Shown here: piece by piece, positions 27,210-36,060 of the stretch
Layout of the letters: every line of letters starts with the position of its first letter
How positions within the stretch are numbered: the stretch's first letter is position 1
Source of the DNA: Paenibacillus sp. OK003
Lineage (GTDB): Bacteria; Bacillota; Bacilli; Paenibacillales; Paenibacillaceae
Length of the DNA stretch: 64,000 nucleotides
Direction: 5' to 3'
Assembly (NCBI RefSeq): GCF_900109515.1
Contig: NZ_FOBD01000015.1
Coordinates: 62,001-126,000 of the forward strand
The notes under the pieces: model-generated
What the model saw: the letters and a program-made list of their open reading frames with translations, nothing else
Told to the model about the DNA's origin: nothing
Database searches by the model: none
Made by a program: the position numbers and the translations under genes

Positions 27210-27710
27210 TTACGGCGAGATCATGAGACGGTTGTCTTCCTGATGGTCTTCAAAAATAATCCCGTCCTGCTTATATTTTTTAAGAATAAAATTCGTTTTG
27301 GTTGAAAGTACAGAGTCAATCGGAGACAATTTCTCCGAAACAAAATTAGCGACTTCACGCAGGTTGCCACCTTCTACTTCTACGAGCAGATCATATGCAC
27401 CTGACATGAGATATACCGATTTCACTTGCGGATACAGATAAATGCGTTCAGCGATCCCTTCGAAGCCACGACCGCGCTCAGGCGTAATCTGTACTTCAAT
27501 CAAGGCTGTTACTTTCTCATCATCAATCTTGCTCCAGTTCACAACGGTTGCGTATTTCACAATCACGTGGTCCTGTTCAAGCTGGGCCACGGCGTTCTTG
27601 ATCTTATCTTCCGACTCCCCCAGCAGCGTCGACAGCAGTGCGGGAGTCCTTCTCGCGTCTTCCTTTAACAAATCCAGAACTTTTAATTGCAGATCGTTCA
27701 GATCCTTCAT
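27210..27710 (-). CDS. alaR: Lrp/AsnC family transcriptional regulator AlaR-like
   Basis: 166 residues. N-terminal winged helix-turn-helix (about 5-60, LKVLDLLKEDARRTPALLST) and C-terminal RAM/ligand-binding domain (about 70-145, with SVYLMSGAYDLLVEVEG). The 13-base gap to the aminotransferase matches B. subtilis alaR-alaT, in which AlaR activates the operon. GGAGGG precedes the ATG by 7 bases. Confidence 0.87.
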   Translation of the reverse strand: MKDLNDLQLKVLDLLKEDARRTPALLSTLLGESEDKIKNAVAQLEQDHVIVKYATVVNWSKIDDEKVTALIEVQITPERGRGFEGIAERIYLYPQVKSVYLMSGAYDLLVEVEGGNLREVANFVSEKLSPIDSVLSTKTNFILKKYKQDGIIFEDHQEDNRLMISP

Positions 27711-27788
27711 GTCTTTCCCTCCAGCGTCATCCAGGTTCCTGAAAATGAATTAATACTTATATTACATGAATTCAACGATCATGCAAAG

Positions 27789-27823
27789 ACAAAAACCGCC
27801 CGCCCTGAATTCGGGCAAGCGGT
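27789..27823 (-). terminator. Terminator of the coat protein genes
   Basis: CCGC.GCCC / GGGC.GCGG stem followed by TTTTTG on the minus strand. Confidence 0.65.
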
Positions 27824-27868
27824 GGTATGGTCTGCAACAGTACCTGCTTCAAACCATAATTACAAAGG

Positions 27869-28264
27869 TTACATGTAATAAGGGTTACCGTAATTCGGTT
27901 GATGCTGGGGTACATTAGGGGCCTGATTGTAAGCACTGGCCTGTGTATTCTTTTCCTGAATGAACTGCTGGCATTTCTGTTGGGTCTGTTGAGCCGATTG
28001 GATCTGCTTGTCCACATCCTGGCGCAATGCCTTCGAAGCTACCGAATACATGTTGTTCTGCTGCATCACATTGAACAGCTCACCTTGCAAACGGAGTGTA
28101 TCATTGGTCAAGTCTGTGAACATTCTGCGTGTAACGGGACAGGAAGCTTCGGTTGTTGCTGTCGTATATTCGCGCGCGGTTCGTCTTAAATCCGCAAGAA
28201 TCGACTTCAACAAATCCTGTTCCTGCATAAAAGATCCATTAGATGATAAAGATTGAGAATACAC
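27869..28264 (-). CDS. CotF-like spore coat protein
   Basis: 131 residues. Helical core (about 12-105) of the CotF/ferritin-like coat family (LLKSILADLRRTAREYTTA, LTNDTLRLQGELFNVMQQ), then a Gln/Asn/Pro/Tyr-rich tail ending GNPYYM, typical of exposed coat proteins. It starts at a GTG with AGGAGG 7 bases upstream. A second small helical gene lies 35 bases upstream and is probably co-transcribed late in sporulation. No mother-cell sigma promoter was assigned. Confidence 0.8.
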   Translation of the reverse strand: MYSQSLSSNGSFMQEQDLLKSILADLRRTAREYTTATTEASCPVTRRMFTDLTNDTLRLQGELFNVMQQNNMYSVASKALRQDVDKQIQSAQQTQQKCQQFIQEKNTQASAYNQAPNVPQHQPNYGNPYYM

Positions 28265-28299
28265 ACGGTTTCCTCCTATACGTTTAGATTTGGCTGCTA

Positions 28300-28533
28300 T
28301 TACTGCGCTTGTGTTGGAGCAATAGATTGATGTTGCTGCAAAGCATTGACAAGTGTGTTCAGATGCTGTTCATGGGAACGAACATAGTGATTCAGTGCCT
28401 GCTGAATTTGCGGATGTTGCGAGATGGAAGCTGTAGCCGCACACTGCTTGATCAGCAGTTCTTCATTGGTTATGGAATCCGCAATATAATTCAATTCTTT
28501 CGGACTCAGCGCTTGCATGGATTGATTCTGCAT
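28300..28533 (-). CDS. Small helical protein, probably spore coat associated
   Basis: 77 residues, predicted all-helical, rich in Gln and His (ISQHPQIQQALNHYVRSHEQH). The pattern resembles half of a CotF-type helical bundle (SITNEELLIKQCAATAS). GGAGG precedes the ATG. It lies directly upstream of the CotF-like gene, so a paired coat or spore-surface role is inferred from context. Confidence 0.6.
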   Translation of the reverse strand: MQNQSMQALSPKELNYIADSITNEELLIKQCAATASISQHPQIQQALNHYVRSHEQHLNTLVNALQQHQSIAPTQAQ

Positions 28534-28629
28534 GTTTCGTTGACCTCCTCGGCATAAAGTTTATGCGCAATTATTGTTAACCCGGTCACTCAAAAGTATA
28601 CAAACGTAATCACGAAGGAGATGTTTCTA

Positions 28630-29847
28630 ATGGATCTGGTCTATGGCACACCATTCTGGCCTTCCACTTTTAAACCAAATTTCTATCCCTCGCTAAAAAC
28701 CGACATTTCCTGTGACTGCTTGATCATAGGCGGTGGTATGGGAGGCGCACTGACTTCCGAATTGCTTACAGAACGTGGAGTTAACACGGTTGTCATTGAT
28801 AAGAGGGAGATTGCGCATGGCAGCAGCTCAGCCAATACAGGTCTTTTGCAGTACACAAACGACAAAACACTGACCTCCTGCATCAATACCTTTGGCGAAA
28901 AAACAGGCGTGCGCTTCTATCAACTATGTCGTGAAGCCATGCAGAAGCTCACACAAATTGCGGACAGGCTGGATACCGATCCCTGGTTTATTCCGCGGAC
29001 CAGTCTCTGTTTTGCCAGCAGCACTGATGATGTAGCCATGCTGGAGGAAGAATATCAAACGTTGAAGCATTATGGCTTTGAAGCTGAGCTGTGGAATTCC
29101 GACAAAATCAGCAGCCATTTCCCCTTCAGTAAACCTGCCGCATTATATACGTTGGGAGATGCTGAAGTGAACCCGTATCGCTTTGTTCACGCCTTGTTTG
29201 AATCGGCAAGCAAACGAGGAGCACGAATCTATGGACAGACGGAGATGATTCATTGTGAATTCGATGATGATGGTGTACTCTGTCATACTGCAGGTGGGAA
29301 AATCCGGGCCCGCAAGGTTATTTTTGCTGCCGGTTATGAGACGCAGACCATCAAAAAGGATCAAGGAGCCTACCTGCAAACCACCTATGCTATTGCCACT
29401 AAACCCTTGTCAAACCTGAAAGAATGGTATGAGCATAGTCTGATCTGGGAGACAGCACGCCCTTACCTGTATATGAGAACCACACCAGACGGAAGGATCA
29501 TTGCTGGCGGTCTGGATGAAGAGACACCGAGGGAAGATCAGCGGGAGATTCGGGCAAAACATCGGGGAGATACACTGCTGGAAGAAGTCCGCTCTTATTT
29601 CCCACTGGAGGGTCTTGAAGTGGATTATGCCTGGGGTGCCGTGTTTGGCAATACGAATGACGGACTTCCGTTTATCGGCCCACATCCTGAATACCCGCAT
29701 TCTTATTTTCTGGAGGGTTATGGCGGTAACGGGACGGTGTTCAGCATGTTCGCTGCTTCTATGTTGGCCGATGCTGTTACAGGAGTTGAGAATGGCGACA
29801 TGGAACTTTTCTCATTAACGAGAACGAGTAAACCGTCTCCTGTCTGA
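28630..29847 (+). CDS. FAD-dependent oxidoreductase (DAO family)
   Basis: 405 residues. The FAD dinucleotide site is CLIIGGGMGGALTSELL (GxGxxG type, about 28-45) followed by the acidic ribose binder VVIDKREIAHGSS. The late GGLDEETPRED and the C-terminal DGLPFIGPHPE and GYGGNGTVFS are typical of glycine/D-amino-acid oxidase-like proteins (DadA/ThiO/GlpD group). Substrate unknown. GAAGGAG lies 9 bases before the ATG at 28630; the ATG at 28621 touches the site. It has its own terminator and no obvious pathway neighbour. Confidence 0.85.
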   Translation: MDLVYGTPFWPSTFKPNFYPSLKTDISCDCLIIGGGMGGALTSELLTERGVNTVVIDKREIAHGSSSANTGLLQYTNDKTLTSCINTFGEKTGVRFYQLCREAMQKLTQIADRLDTDPWFIPRTSLCFASSTDDVAMLEEEYQTLKHYGFEAELWNSDKISSHFPFSKPAALYTLGDAEVNPYRFVHALFESASKRGARIYGQTEMIHCEFDDDGVLCHTAGGKIRARKVIFAAGYETQTIKKDQGAYLQTTYAIATKPLSNLKEWYEHSLIWETARPYLYMRTTPDGRIIAGGLDEETPREDQREIRAKHRGDTLLEEVRSYFPLEGLEVDYAWGAVFGNTNDGLPFIGPHPEYPHSYFLEGYGGNGTVFSMFAASMLADAVTGVENGDMELFSLTRTSKPSPV

Positions 29848-29865
29848 GTAACGTCTCACATAAAT

Positions 29866-29906
29866 AAGGGTACAGCTCAGGATTGATCCCTGGACTGTAC
29901 CCTTTT
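29866..29906. terminator. Bidirectional terminator
   Basis: AAGGGTACAG...CTGTACCCTTTT stem between the converging FAD oxidoreductase and MFS genes. Confidence 0.85.
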
Positions 29907-29908
29907 CC

Positions 29909-31123
29909 CTATGCAGAGGGTTTATGCTGATCCGGATGTACTAGCAGTTTACGCATAAATATCCATCCGATGAGCGGAAAAGCCCCCAGCGCCACAATAA
30001 GCCAGGTTAACGTTTGTAACGACGGGCCATTCATGACCGTCAGAATAAATACAGCAAGGCCAAATAAACGACCGACCATCAAACAAAGCTCCCTTAATAC
30101 GACAAGTTCAACCCTTTTCTCTACATTTTCGCCGCTCGCTCCCATCAGGTCGAATCCTGCCGAAATCATCGGCAAAATATACAACGGCATCGACAAGGCA
30201 GATCCAATTCCCATAATTAAAAGCGTACCATAGCTGACCTTCCATAATAGCGGAATTAACACGATGAATAACAATATCGCACCGGCTAACATCCCTCTGG
30301 ACCTGTATTGCGGCTTAAACCATTTTCCTGCGGCCCAGTAACTCACCAGTGCTACGGCTGAAGTAATTAGCGAGAACTGCCCTAGTTTATATTCCTGCTT
30401 AGTTGCCACATAGACAAGCAATGCAATCAGAAAGGCAAATACGCCTTCCCGCACGCCTTGTGCAAACAGTCCCATGCCAAGCGGTCTCCATGCGCTATCC
30501 TTGGCAGACAACTGTCGCCACGGTTCAGACCAGCGGTATGTGCCGCTGACCTCCCTTTTTTTCAGAAAAAAACTGAACACAACGGCAATCACATATATGA
30601 CCAATGACACCGTAAAAATAAGGCGATAACCCGAATTATCAACCATTCGTGAAATAATAAGACCTGAGAACCACGGACCGATGATGCCTGTCATGGAACC
30701 CAGCAGACCCACCCAGCCATTGAACAGGTCCCTATTCCCCCGGTCAGTCACCTCAAAATAAACCACATTGAACGCAATCCAGAACAATCCAAGTGCACAT
30801 CCAAACAAAATCCCCAGAGGCCATATCCAGTCAACCGCTTTTGGTCCCGCCCATAACACAAGCATGTAAAAAACACCTGACAAGGCCGTTCCCAATCGCA
30901 ACGCACTCATTTTGTTATGTTCCTTGACCCACTTTCCCGCAAGCCAAAACGTGAGTCCGAGTGCAATTTGCTGGCTAATCGTGAACCATCCCAGCATGGC
31001 GTAATCCGGACGGCTTTTCCACAGATACACATTCAGAAACGTTCCCGACAAAGCTCCGGCTAACACAAACAATCCATTCACGCCTAGTAGCAGAATGGAT
31101 TGTCGGCCCAGAGAAATCTTCAT
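29909..31123 (-). CDS. MFS transporter
   Basis: 404 residues with about 12 transmembrane helices and no large soluble domain. The organisation and stretches such as GLFWIAFNVVYFEVTDR and the short basic loop between helices 6 and 7 (FFLKKREVSGTYRW) fit a drug-proton or YqgE-like MFS permease. Substrate unknown. The ATG at 31123 has AAGGAGGG 5 bases upstream; the longer frame to 31156 lacks a site. It stands alone. Confidence 0.82.
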   Translation of the reverse strand: MKISLGRQSILLLGVNGLFVLAGALSGTFLNVYLWKSRPDYAMLGWFTISQQIALGLTFWLAGKWVKEHNKMSALRLGTALSGVFYMLVLWAGPKAVDWIWPLGILFGCALGLFWIAFNVVYFEVTDRGNRDLFNGWVGLLGSMTGIIGPWFSGLIISRMVDNSGYRLIFTVSLVIYVIAVVFSFFLKKREVSGTYRWSEPWRQLSAKDSAWRPLGMGLFAQGVREGVFAFLIALLVYVATKQEYKLGQFSLITSAVALVSYWAAGKWFKPQYRSRGMLAGAILLFIVLIPLLWKVSYGTLLIMGIGSALSMPLYILPMISAGFDLMGASGENVEKRVELVVLRELCLMVGRLFGLAVFILTVMNGPSLQTLTWLIVALGAFPLIGWIFMRKLLVHPDQHKPSA

Positions 31124-31251
31124 CTGCTCCCTCCTTATTCCACCTGAAGTCAGCACTTCACAGGCAAGGTCTCAGGGTTAACGTACCCCAAGCAGAAGGA
31201 AAACATGATGAATTTCCCGGAATATTATATTTTCAGAAACGGTTTACGCCC

Positions 31252-31818
31252 TTATTTCCGCGCACTCAAATTCTGGATCAGACGCAGACGGTCATCTTCA
31301 GACAAGTTATATTGAACCTGGAAGCAGCCTGAGCATACATACATTTGTACAGAGAACGGCGCATCCAGCAACGAGTCTGTACCCAAGACAGCATTGGCAA
31401 CAGGATTAAACGTATCCTTGGTAGCCTTCTGTGTACCCGTTAGGATCATGAATTCGCGACAGTGTGGGCATTCCGGCACCTCTTCTTGTAAATCAAGCTG
31501 CTTCTCCACGCCTTCTTCGTATTGAATCAGATCATTGCCCTCATCCGCATATTTGGTCAATGTACGAAGCTCCGGCAATTTCAGCTCTACTTCGTCTCCC
31601 CACAGGTTAGCGAGATCCGTAGTTTGTTGATCGTCCTCGACGTCATCCATATCATAGATGTCTTCCTCGGCTTCATCGTTCTCTTCATCACCAATATTGA
31701 TGTTTAGTGTACGATATCCCTTTAATTCATTGTGACAGTAAGGGCATTCTTCTTCAGGACCTAACTCCTCATCCCATACAATCTCGGTGTGGCACCATGG
31801 ACATACTGTTGGTTCCAT
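31252..31818 (-). CDS. Zinc-ribbon protein of unknown function
   Basis: 188 residues. N-terminal CPWC...CPYC pair (residues 6-29), a very acidic linker (GDEENDEAEEDIYDMDDVED), and a second CPHC...CSGC pair in the C-terminal half. Zinc binding is likely. Such proteins occur in Paenibacillaceae, but I know no function. It ends the minus-strand set mutS2, DUF350, small peptide, this gene; with 28 bases to the peptide stop, co-transcription is plausible. Confidence 0.65.
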   Translation of the reverse strand: MEPTVCPWCHTEIVWDEELGPEEECPYCHNELKGYRTLNINIGDEENDEAEEDIYDMDDVEDDQQTTDLANLWGDEVELKLPELRTLTKYADEGNDLIQYEEGVEKQLDLQEEVPECPHCREFMILTGTQKATKDTFNPVANAVLGTDSLLDAPFSVQMYVCSGCFQVQYNLSEDDRLRLIQNLSARK

Positions 31819-31846
31819 ATTGAATCAACCTTTCTCTTTCAGATAA

Positions 31847-31927
31847 TCATGTGTTTAACACATAAATGACGCCTATGGCAAAAAATACGATCGATGCAGC
31901 GAACAGAATCCGTATCAATATTTTCAT
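31847..31927 (-). CDS. Small membrane peptide, 26 aa
   Basis: An ATG at 31927 with AGGAGG 7 bases upstream opens a 26-codon frame ending in TGA. The peptide begins MKILIRILFAA and ends YVLNT: a short basic N terminus and one hydrophobic segment of about 18 residues, so a single-pass membrane peptide. It starts 11 bases after the DUF350 stop and is probably translated with it. Small proteins like this are usually missed. Coding status rests on the ribosome binding site and composition. Confidence 0.6.
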   Translation of the reverse strand: MKILIRILFAASIVFFAIGVIYVLNT

Positions 31928-31938
31928 GAACGGTCCTC

Positions 31939-32358
31939 CTACATGATGCTCGCGCCAATAACAAATGACAACGAGACGGAAATAATCATGGATATCAATC
32001 CAACGGCCCGGTTATCCGCTTCAATCTCCTTGTCAATGGAGAACACCGGTGTCAGAAACTCGAATAGAAAATAGGCAATGAGCAGAAGGACAAATCCTAC
32101 AAATGACCACGTCATCGCTTCATACACCGATGATTTGGCCTGAATGCAGAAATGAAGCACGTTGCAGATTCCAAAGATCTTGCCTCCTGTAGCCATCGCA
32201 ACCGCCACATTGCCCTTCTTGATTTCATGCCAGCATTTGTACTTGGTCACCAGTTCAAAGCAAGCCAGAAATACAAGCAGCTCCATAATCGCTACGGAGA
32301 AAAATCCGAGCACCATCCCCAAGGGATGAGACAGCAATTCGTCAATCGTCCCTTTCAC
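31939..32358 (-). CDS. DUF350 family membrane protein
   Basis: 139 residues with four predicted transmembrane helices and a short charged loop (SIDKEIEADNRAVG) before the last, which is the conserved region of DUF350. Function unknown; related proteins appear near stress and phage-shock genes in other bacteria. It starts at a GTG with AAGGGG 8 bases upstream. It is flanked by mutS2 (72 bases upstream) and the 26-aa peptide (11 bases downstream). Confidence 0.8.
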   Translation of the reverse strand: MKGTIDELLSHPLGMVLGFFSVAIMELLVFLACFELVTKYKCWHEIKKGNVAVAMATGGKIFGICNVLHFCIQAKSSVYEAMTWSFVGFVLLLIAYFLFEFLTPVFSIDKEIEADNRAVGLISMIISVSLSFVIGASIM

Positions 32359-32430
32359 TCATCGTTCCCCTTCCCCATTCTGCTGCCCGAACTCACTCAG
32401 GCGGCAGAACTTCTTTGATTCCTGGTCGGG

Positions 32431-34800
32431 CTATTCCAATTCTGCGACGGTCACACCGTTTCCGCCTTCTCCGTAATTGCCCAGCCGGTAACTTTTTATA
32501 TGTCTATGCTTACGCAGGTAATCCTGAATACCGGAACGCAAAATTCCTGTTCCCTTACCATGAATAATATAAACCTGACCCAGATTAGCAAGGAAAGCTT
32601 CATCGATAAAACGATCTGTCTCCATCAAGGCTTCTTCCAAATTCGTCCCCCGCAAATCAAGTTCACTCTTCACATTGTCATCACGAGTTCGTTTCACGCC
32701 CGTTACCGGTTTCTGCTTCGGTTTGGCTTCTGCTGGTGCTGACTGCTGTAATTCAAGGTCATTCAGGGATACTTTCATTTTCATAATCCCCAATTGAACC
32801 ATGGCATCCTTGGTGCCTGACATTTCCACCACATGACCTTTTTGATTCAAACTGTAGACAAGAACTTCATCGCCCGGTCCGATGGCCCGAGACTTTGTTG
32901 CCGTTGCAGTGCGCTTAGCCGTCTTCTTGCGTTTCTCAGGTTCAGCTTCATCCAATTGTTTGCGAGCAGCAATAAGTTTGTGCTCCTTCACGGATGCGCC
33001 TTCTTCCATAGCGAGCTGGCGAAGATCAGCTATAATCTTCTCAGCTTCCGCTCTGGCCTTGTCCACAATGTTGCGGGCATCTTCTTCCGCTTTTTCAATG
33101 CGTCGATCACGCTGCTGTTCCAGTTTCTCCAGTTCGGCTTGATGACGGCTGCGCAATTTCTCCATATCCTGGCGCAGACGTTCCGCACTCTCACGTTCTT
33201 GCTCCGCAGTAAGACGGTTTTCTTCCAGGGAAGCGATCATATGCTCTACGCGCTGGTCTTCCTCTTTCACTTCGCCACGCGCGTAATCCAGAATGTATCC
33301 TGGCAGACCTAGCCGCTCCGCAATTGCAAACGCATTACTCCGTCCCGGCACACCGACGAGTAGTCGGTAGGTAGGGCTCAGTGTATTAACGTCGAATTCC
33401 ATGCTGGCATTAATAACACCTTTTCGCTCATAAGCGTAAGCTTTCAGCTCACTGTAATGCGTTGTTGCTACCATGCGGCATCCGGTCTGATGCATATGCT
33501 CCAGAATGGAGATCGCCAGCGCAGAACCTTCTGCCGGGTCAGTTCCTGCACCAAGTTCGTCGAGCAGCACGAGGCTTTTGGTCGTCATGTTCTTCAATAT
33601 TCGAATGATGTTCGTCATATGACTGGAGAACGTACTCAGGTTCTGTTCAATGCTCTGTTCGTCACCAATGTCTGCGTAAATCGCATCAAACACACATAGC
33701 TGGCTGCCATCTTCCGCTGGAACGAACAAACCTGACATCGCCATGAGGCTCAGTAAACCAATCGTTTTGAGTGTAACTGTCTTACCACCCGTATTTGGAC
33801 CCGTTACGATAATGGACGTATAATCGTTGCCGAGTTCAATGTCGGTTGGCACTACATTCTCAATCGAGATCAGCGGATGGCGTCCCTTTTTGAGCTTGAT
33901 GAATCCGCGATCGTTCATGCGTGGCAATGTGGCTTTCAATTCTCGGGCAAGACGTGCTTTGGCAAATATGAAATCCAAAGATCCCAGCAGGTCAACATCA
34001 AACAATAACCAATCTGCCTGTTCACTGACAAGTGCCGTTAATTTTTGCAAAATCACTTCAATTTCGCGTTCTTCCCGGATTCGGGTCTCCCGCAATTTGT
34101 TATTCATCGCAACGATGGATTCCGGCTCAATAAACAGCGTTGCTCCCGAACCGGATTGATCATGTACAATCCCGCCAAAGTACGAGCGATATTCCGATTT
34201 CACGGGAATCACGAAACGGTCTCCCCGAATGGTAATCAGCTGGTCCTGCAGCATTTTGGATACCGTGGAAGAACGAATCATCGAATCCAGTTTCTCACGG
34301 ATGCGAGTTTCACCGCCGCGCAGCTCACGACGAATCTGCGCCAGTGTTACACTCGCGCTATCTGAGACTTCAGCATTGTCGTCAATACAGATACGAATCG
34401 CATCTTCAAGCGTTTTTTGCTCCGATAACTGATCACTGATATAGAAAATTGATTCCACCTTTTCATCATCGTGGAGTGCTGCAATCTGACGTTTCAATCG
34501 ACGTGCTGCCATAGTGGTGTTGGAAATTCCCAGTAACTCATGCGGGTTCAACGTGCCACCTATTTCCGCGCGTTTAATCGAAGCGGTAATATCCACAATT
34601 CCTCCAAAAGATGGAGAGCCTTTCAGACGATCAAACGTAAAAGCTTCATCGGTTTGCTGGAGCAATCTCTTCACTTCTTCCAGTTCACTGATCGGCTCCA
34701 ATTGTTCCGCTTTCTTTTTTCCCATCGTAGTCTGGGCAAAGCTTTGCAATGTATTTAAAATTTTGCGATATTCCAATGTTTTTAGAATTTTCGTGTCCAA
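32431..34800 (-). CDS. mutS2: Endonuclease MutS2
   Basis: 789 residues. MutS-like core domains, the ABC-type ATPase with Walker A TGPNTGGKTVTLKT, Walker B SLVLLDELGAGTDPAEGSAL, a long charged coiled coil (about 510-620), a KOW-like segment (GDEVLVYSLNQKG) and a C-terminal Smr nuclease domain with ELDLRG and IHGKGTGILR. In Bacillus it suppresses homologous recombination and splits collided ribosomes. It uses a TTG start: GGAAGGAG lies 8 bases before TTG at 34800, giving DTKILKTLEY as the first residues, as in homologues. Confidence 0.96.
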   Translation of the reverse strand: MDTKILKTLEYRKILNTLQSFAQTTMGKKKAEQLEPISELEEVKRLLQQTDEAFTFDRLKGSPSFGGIVDITASIKRAEIGGTLNPHELLGISNTTMAARRLKRQIAALHDDEKVESIFYISDQLSEQKTLEDAIRICIDDNAEVSDSASVTLAQIRRELRGGETRIREKLDSMIRSSTVSKMLQDQLITIRGDRFVIPVKSEYRSYFGGIVHDQSGSGATLFIEPESIVAMNNKLRETRIREEREIEVILQKLTALVSEQADWLLFDVDLLGSLDFIFAKARLARELKATLPRMNDRGFIKLKKGRHPLISIENVVPTDIELGNDYTSIIVTGPNTGGKTVTLKTIGLLSLMAMSGLFVPAEDGSQLCVFDAIYADIGDEQSIEQNLSTFSSHMTNIIRILKNMTTKSLVLLDELGAGTDPAEGSALAISILEHMHQTGCRMVATTHYSELKAYAYERKGVINASMEFDVNTLSPTYRLLVGVPGRSNAFAIAERLGLPGYILDYARGEVKEEDQRVEHMIASLEENRLTAEQERESAERLRQDMEKLRSRHQAELEKLEQQRDRRIEKAEEDARNIVDKARAEAEKIIADLRQLAMEEGASVKEHKLIAARKQLDEAEPEKRKKTAKRTATATKSRAIGPGDEVLVYSLNQKGHVVEMSGTKDAMVQLGIMKMKVSLNDLELQQSAPAEAKPKQKPVTGVKRTRDDNVKSELDLRGTNLEEALMETDRFIDEAFLANLGQVYIIHGKGTGILRSGIQDYLRKHRHIKSYRLGNYGEGGNGVTVAELE

Positions 34801-34987
34801 GTGTACAACTCCTTCCAAACTATAACTGTATTATAACGAAAGAAACTTTCTAGCGCTATTTAACGAATCCTTCCACACATAACTTACGACATAGCGCCGC
34901 AAACTACAGGTGTCAGGATTGTGCAACCTCACCATCGAACAGGATGTACAATGCTCAATCCGATCTGAATAAAGGAGGTATAACACC

Positions 34988-35353
34988 ATGAATTTTCTGG
35001 GACATGTCGTGCGATTTATCATCGCCGCAATTGTATTGATGGTCGTCAGCTGGATCGTACCCGGATTCGCCGTCGGTGGTTTCTGGAGCGCACTGATGCT
35101 TGCTCTGGTTATCGCTCTGCTTGGCTGGGTTGTTGAAGGCATCTTCGGTAAAAGGGTTAATCCTTTTGGCCGTGGTATAGTCGGCTTCATCGTGAGCGCA
35201 CTGGTGATCTGGATTGGTCAATATGTCGTAGATCATGTGCAAGTTAGTCTGCTTGGTGCCGTTCTGGCTGCATTGGTCATAGGGATCATTGATCTGTTCA
35301 TCCCGGTTTCCACCCCTTTTGATGCCGGAAGAAGATCCAAAGATCACGCGTAG
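34988..35353 (+). CDS. YvlD-like 4-TM protein (phage holin family IV fold)
   Basis: 121 residues, four transmembrane segments (about 8-25, 30-50, 60-80, 90-110) and a polar tail. It belongs to the group annotated as phage holin family 4 superfamily IV / YvlD. In Bacillus these are chromosomal envelope-stress-linked proteins, not phage genes, and no phage genes adjoin. AAAGGAGG precedes the ATG at 34988. It lies alone between mutS2 and the copper lipoprotein. Confidence 0.8.
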   Translation: MNFLGHVVRFIIAAIVLMVVSWIVPGFAVGGFWSALMLALVIALLGWVVEGIFGKRVNPFGRGIVGFIVSALVIWIGQYVVDHVQVSLLGAVLAALVIGIIDLFIPVSTPFDAGRRSKDHA

Positions 35354-35399
35354 GCTCCAACGGTACCCACTCCTCATAGACTGTTGCTCACTTCCCCTA

Positions 35400-35439
35400 A
35401 ACCTCTAATGGCTTATATGCCTGATGAGGTTATTTTTTT
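35400..35439 (+). terminator. Terminator of the YvlD-like gene
   Basis: AACCTC...GAGGTT with inner GGC/GCC, followed by ATTTTTTT. Confidence 0.75.
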
Positions 35440-35572
35440 GGGTGTGTGTGTGCATGCTTATGTTCAAAAAAACGACATAGGCAGCATGTACAGGCATCAT
35501 CAATTTGCGGTATGATGACTGGAGAAATCATTCAAATTTTATCCATATCACGCTTTTTCGAGGAGGCATATG

Positions 35573-35956
35573 ATGAAGAAAGGCATGGCATGGCTCGCGG
35601 CCTGCATGTTGATTCTGGTCCTTGCTGCATGTGGTGGAACTGGACAATCCGCAGAATCAAACAGCGAGTCCGATTCGGGTGCAACTGCAAGCGAAGAACT
35701 GGTAATCAAAGCAAGCAACTATGAATTTGACCAACCTGAATACCATTTGAAAAAAGGTGTCCCGGTTAAGATTGTTTATGAAAATACAAACGGAAACCAT
35801 GGCGTTCTCGTGCCCGAGTTTAATCTTCGGCTGGATACCAAGAACAATTCCAAAGTGATTACTCCAGACAAAGCAGGGGAATTTGAATTGTCCTGTTCCG
35901 TCTTTTGCGGAAGCGGTCACAGCAGTATGATCTCCAAAATTATTGTTGAAGAATAG
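35573..35956 (+). CDS. CuA-type cupredoxin lipoprotein
   Basis: 127 residues. Lipoprotein signal ending LVLAAC (Cys20), a Ser/Glu linker, then a single cupredoxin domain. The C-terminal CSVFCGSGHSSM carries Cys108, Cys112, His116 and Met119 with the spacing of the binuclear CuA site in cytochrome c oxidase subunit II. His76 in NHGVLVPEF matches the N-terminal histidine ligand. No transmembrane subunit II helices and no oxidase genes are nearby. It may accept or store copper or pass electrons outside the cell. AGGAGG lies 6 bases before the second ATG (35573). Confidence 0.8.
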   Translation: MKKGMAWLAACMLILVLAACGGTGQSAESNSESDSGATASEELVIKASNYEFDQPEYHLKKGVPVKIVYENTNGNHGVLVPEFNLRLDTKNNSKVITPDKAGEFELSCSVFCGSGHSSMISKIIVEE

Positions 35957-35967
35957 TGTTCAAGACA

Positions 35968-36000
35968 AGGAGCCCCCGTAGCGACGGGAGCTCTTTCTTC
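35968..36000 (+). terminator. Terminator of the cupredoxin gene
   Basis: GAGC.CCCGT / ACGGG.GCTC stem followed by TTTCTTC. Confidence 0.65.
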
Positions 36001-36060
36001 ATTATAACAAATTGTACAAGAGTGCGCTGTCCAGGATTCCAGTTATGATGTAATCATCAG

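Noticed and set aside
34988..35353. Prophage remnant suggested by the holin-family label
   Set aside because: The protein is a chromosomal YvlD-like 4-TM protein, and no phage genes or attachment sites are nearby.
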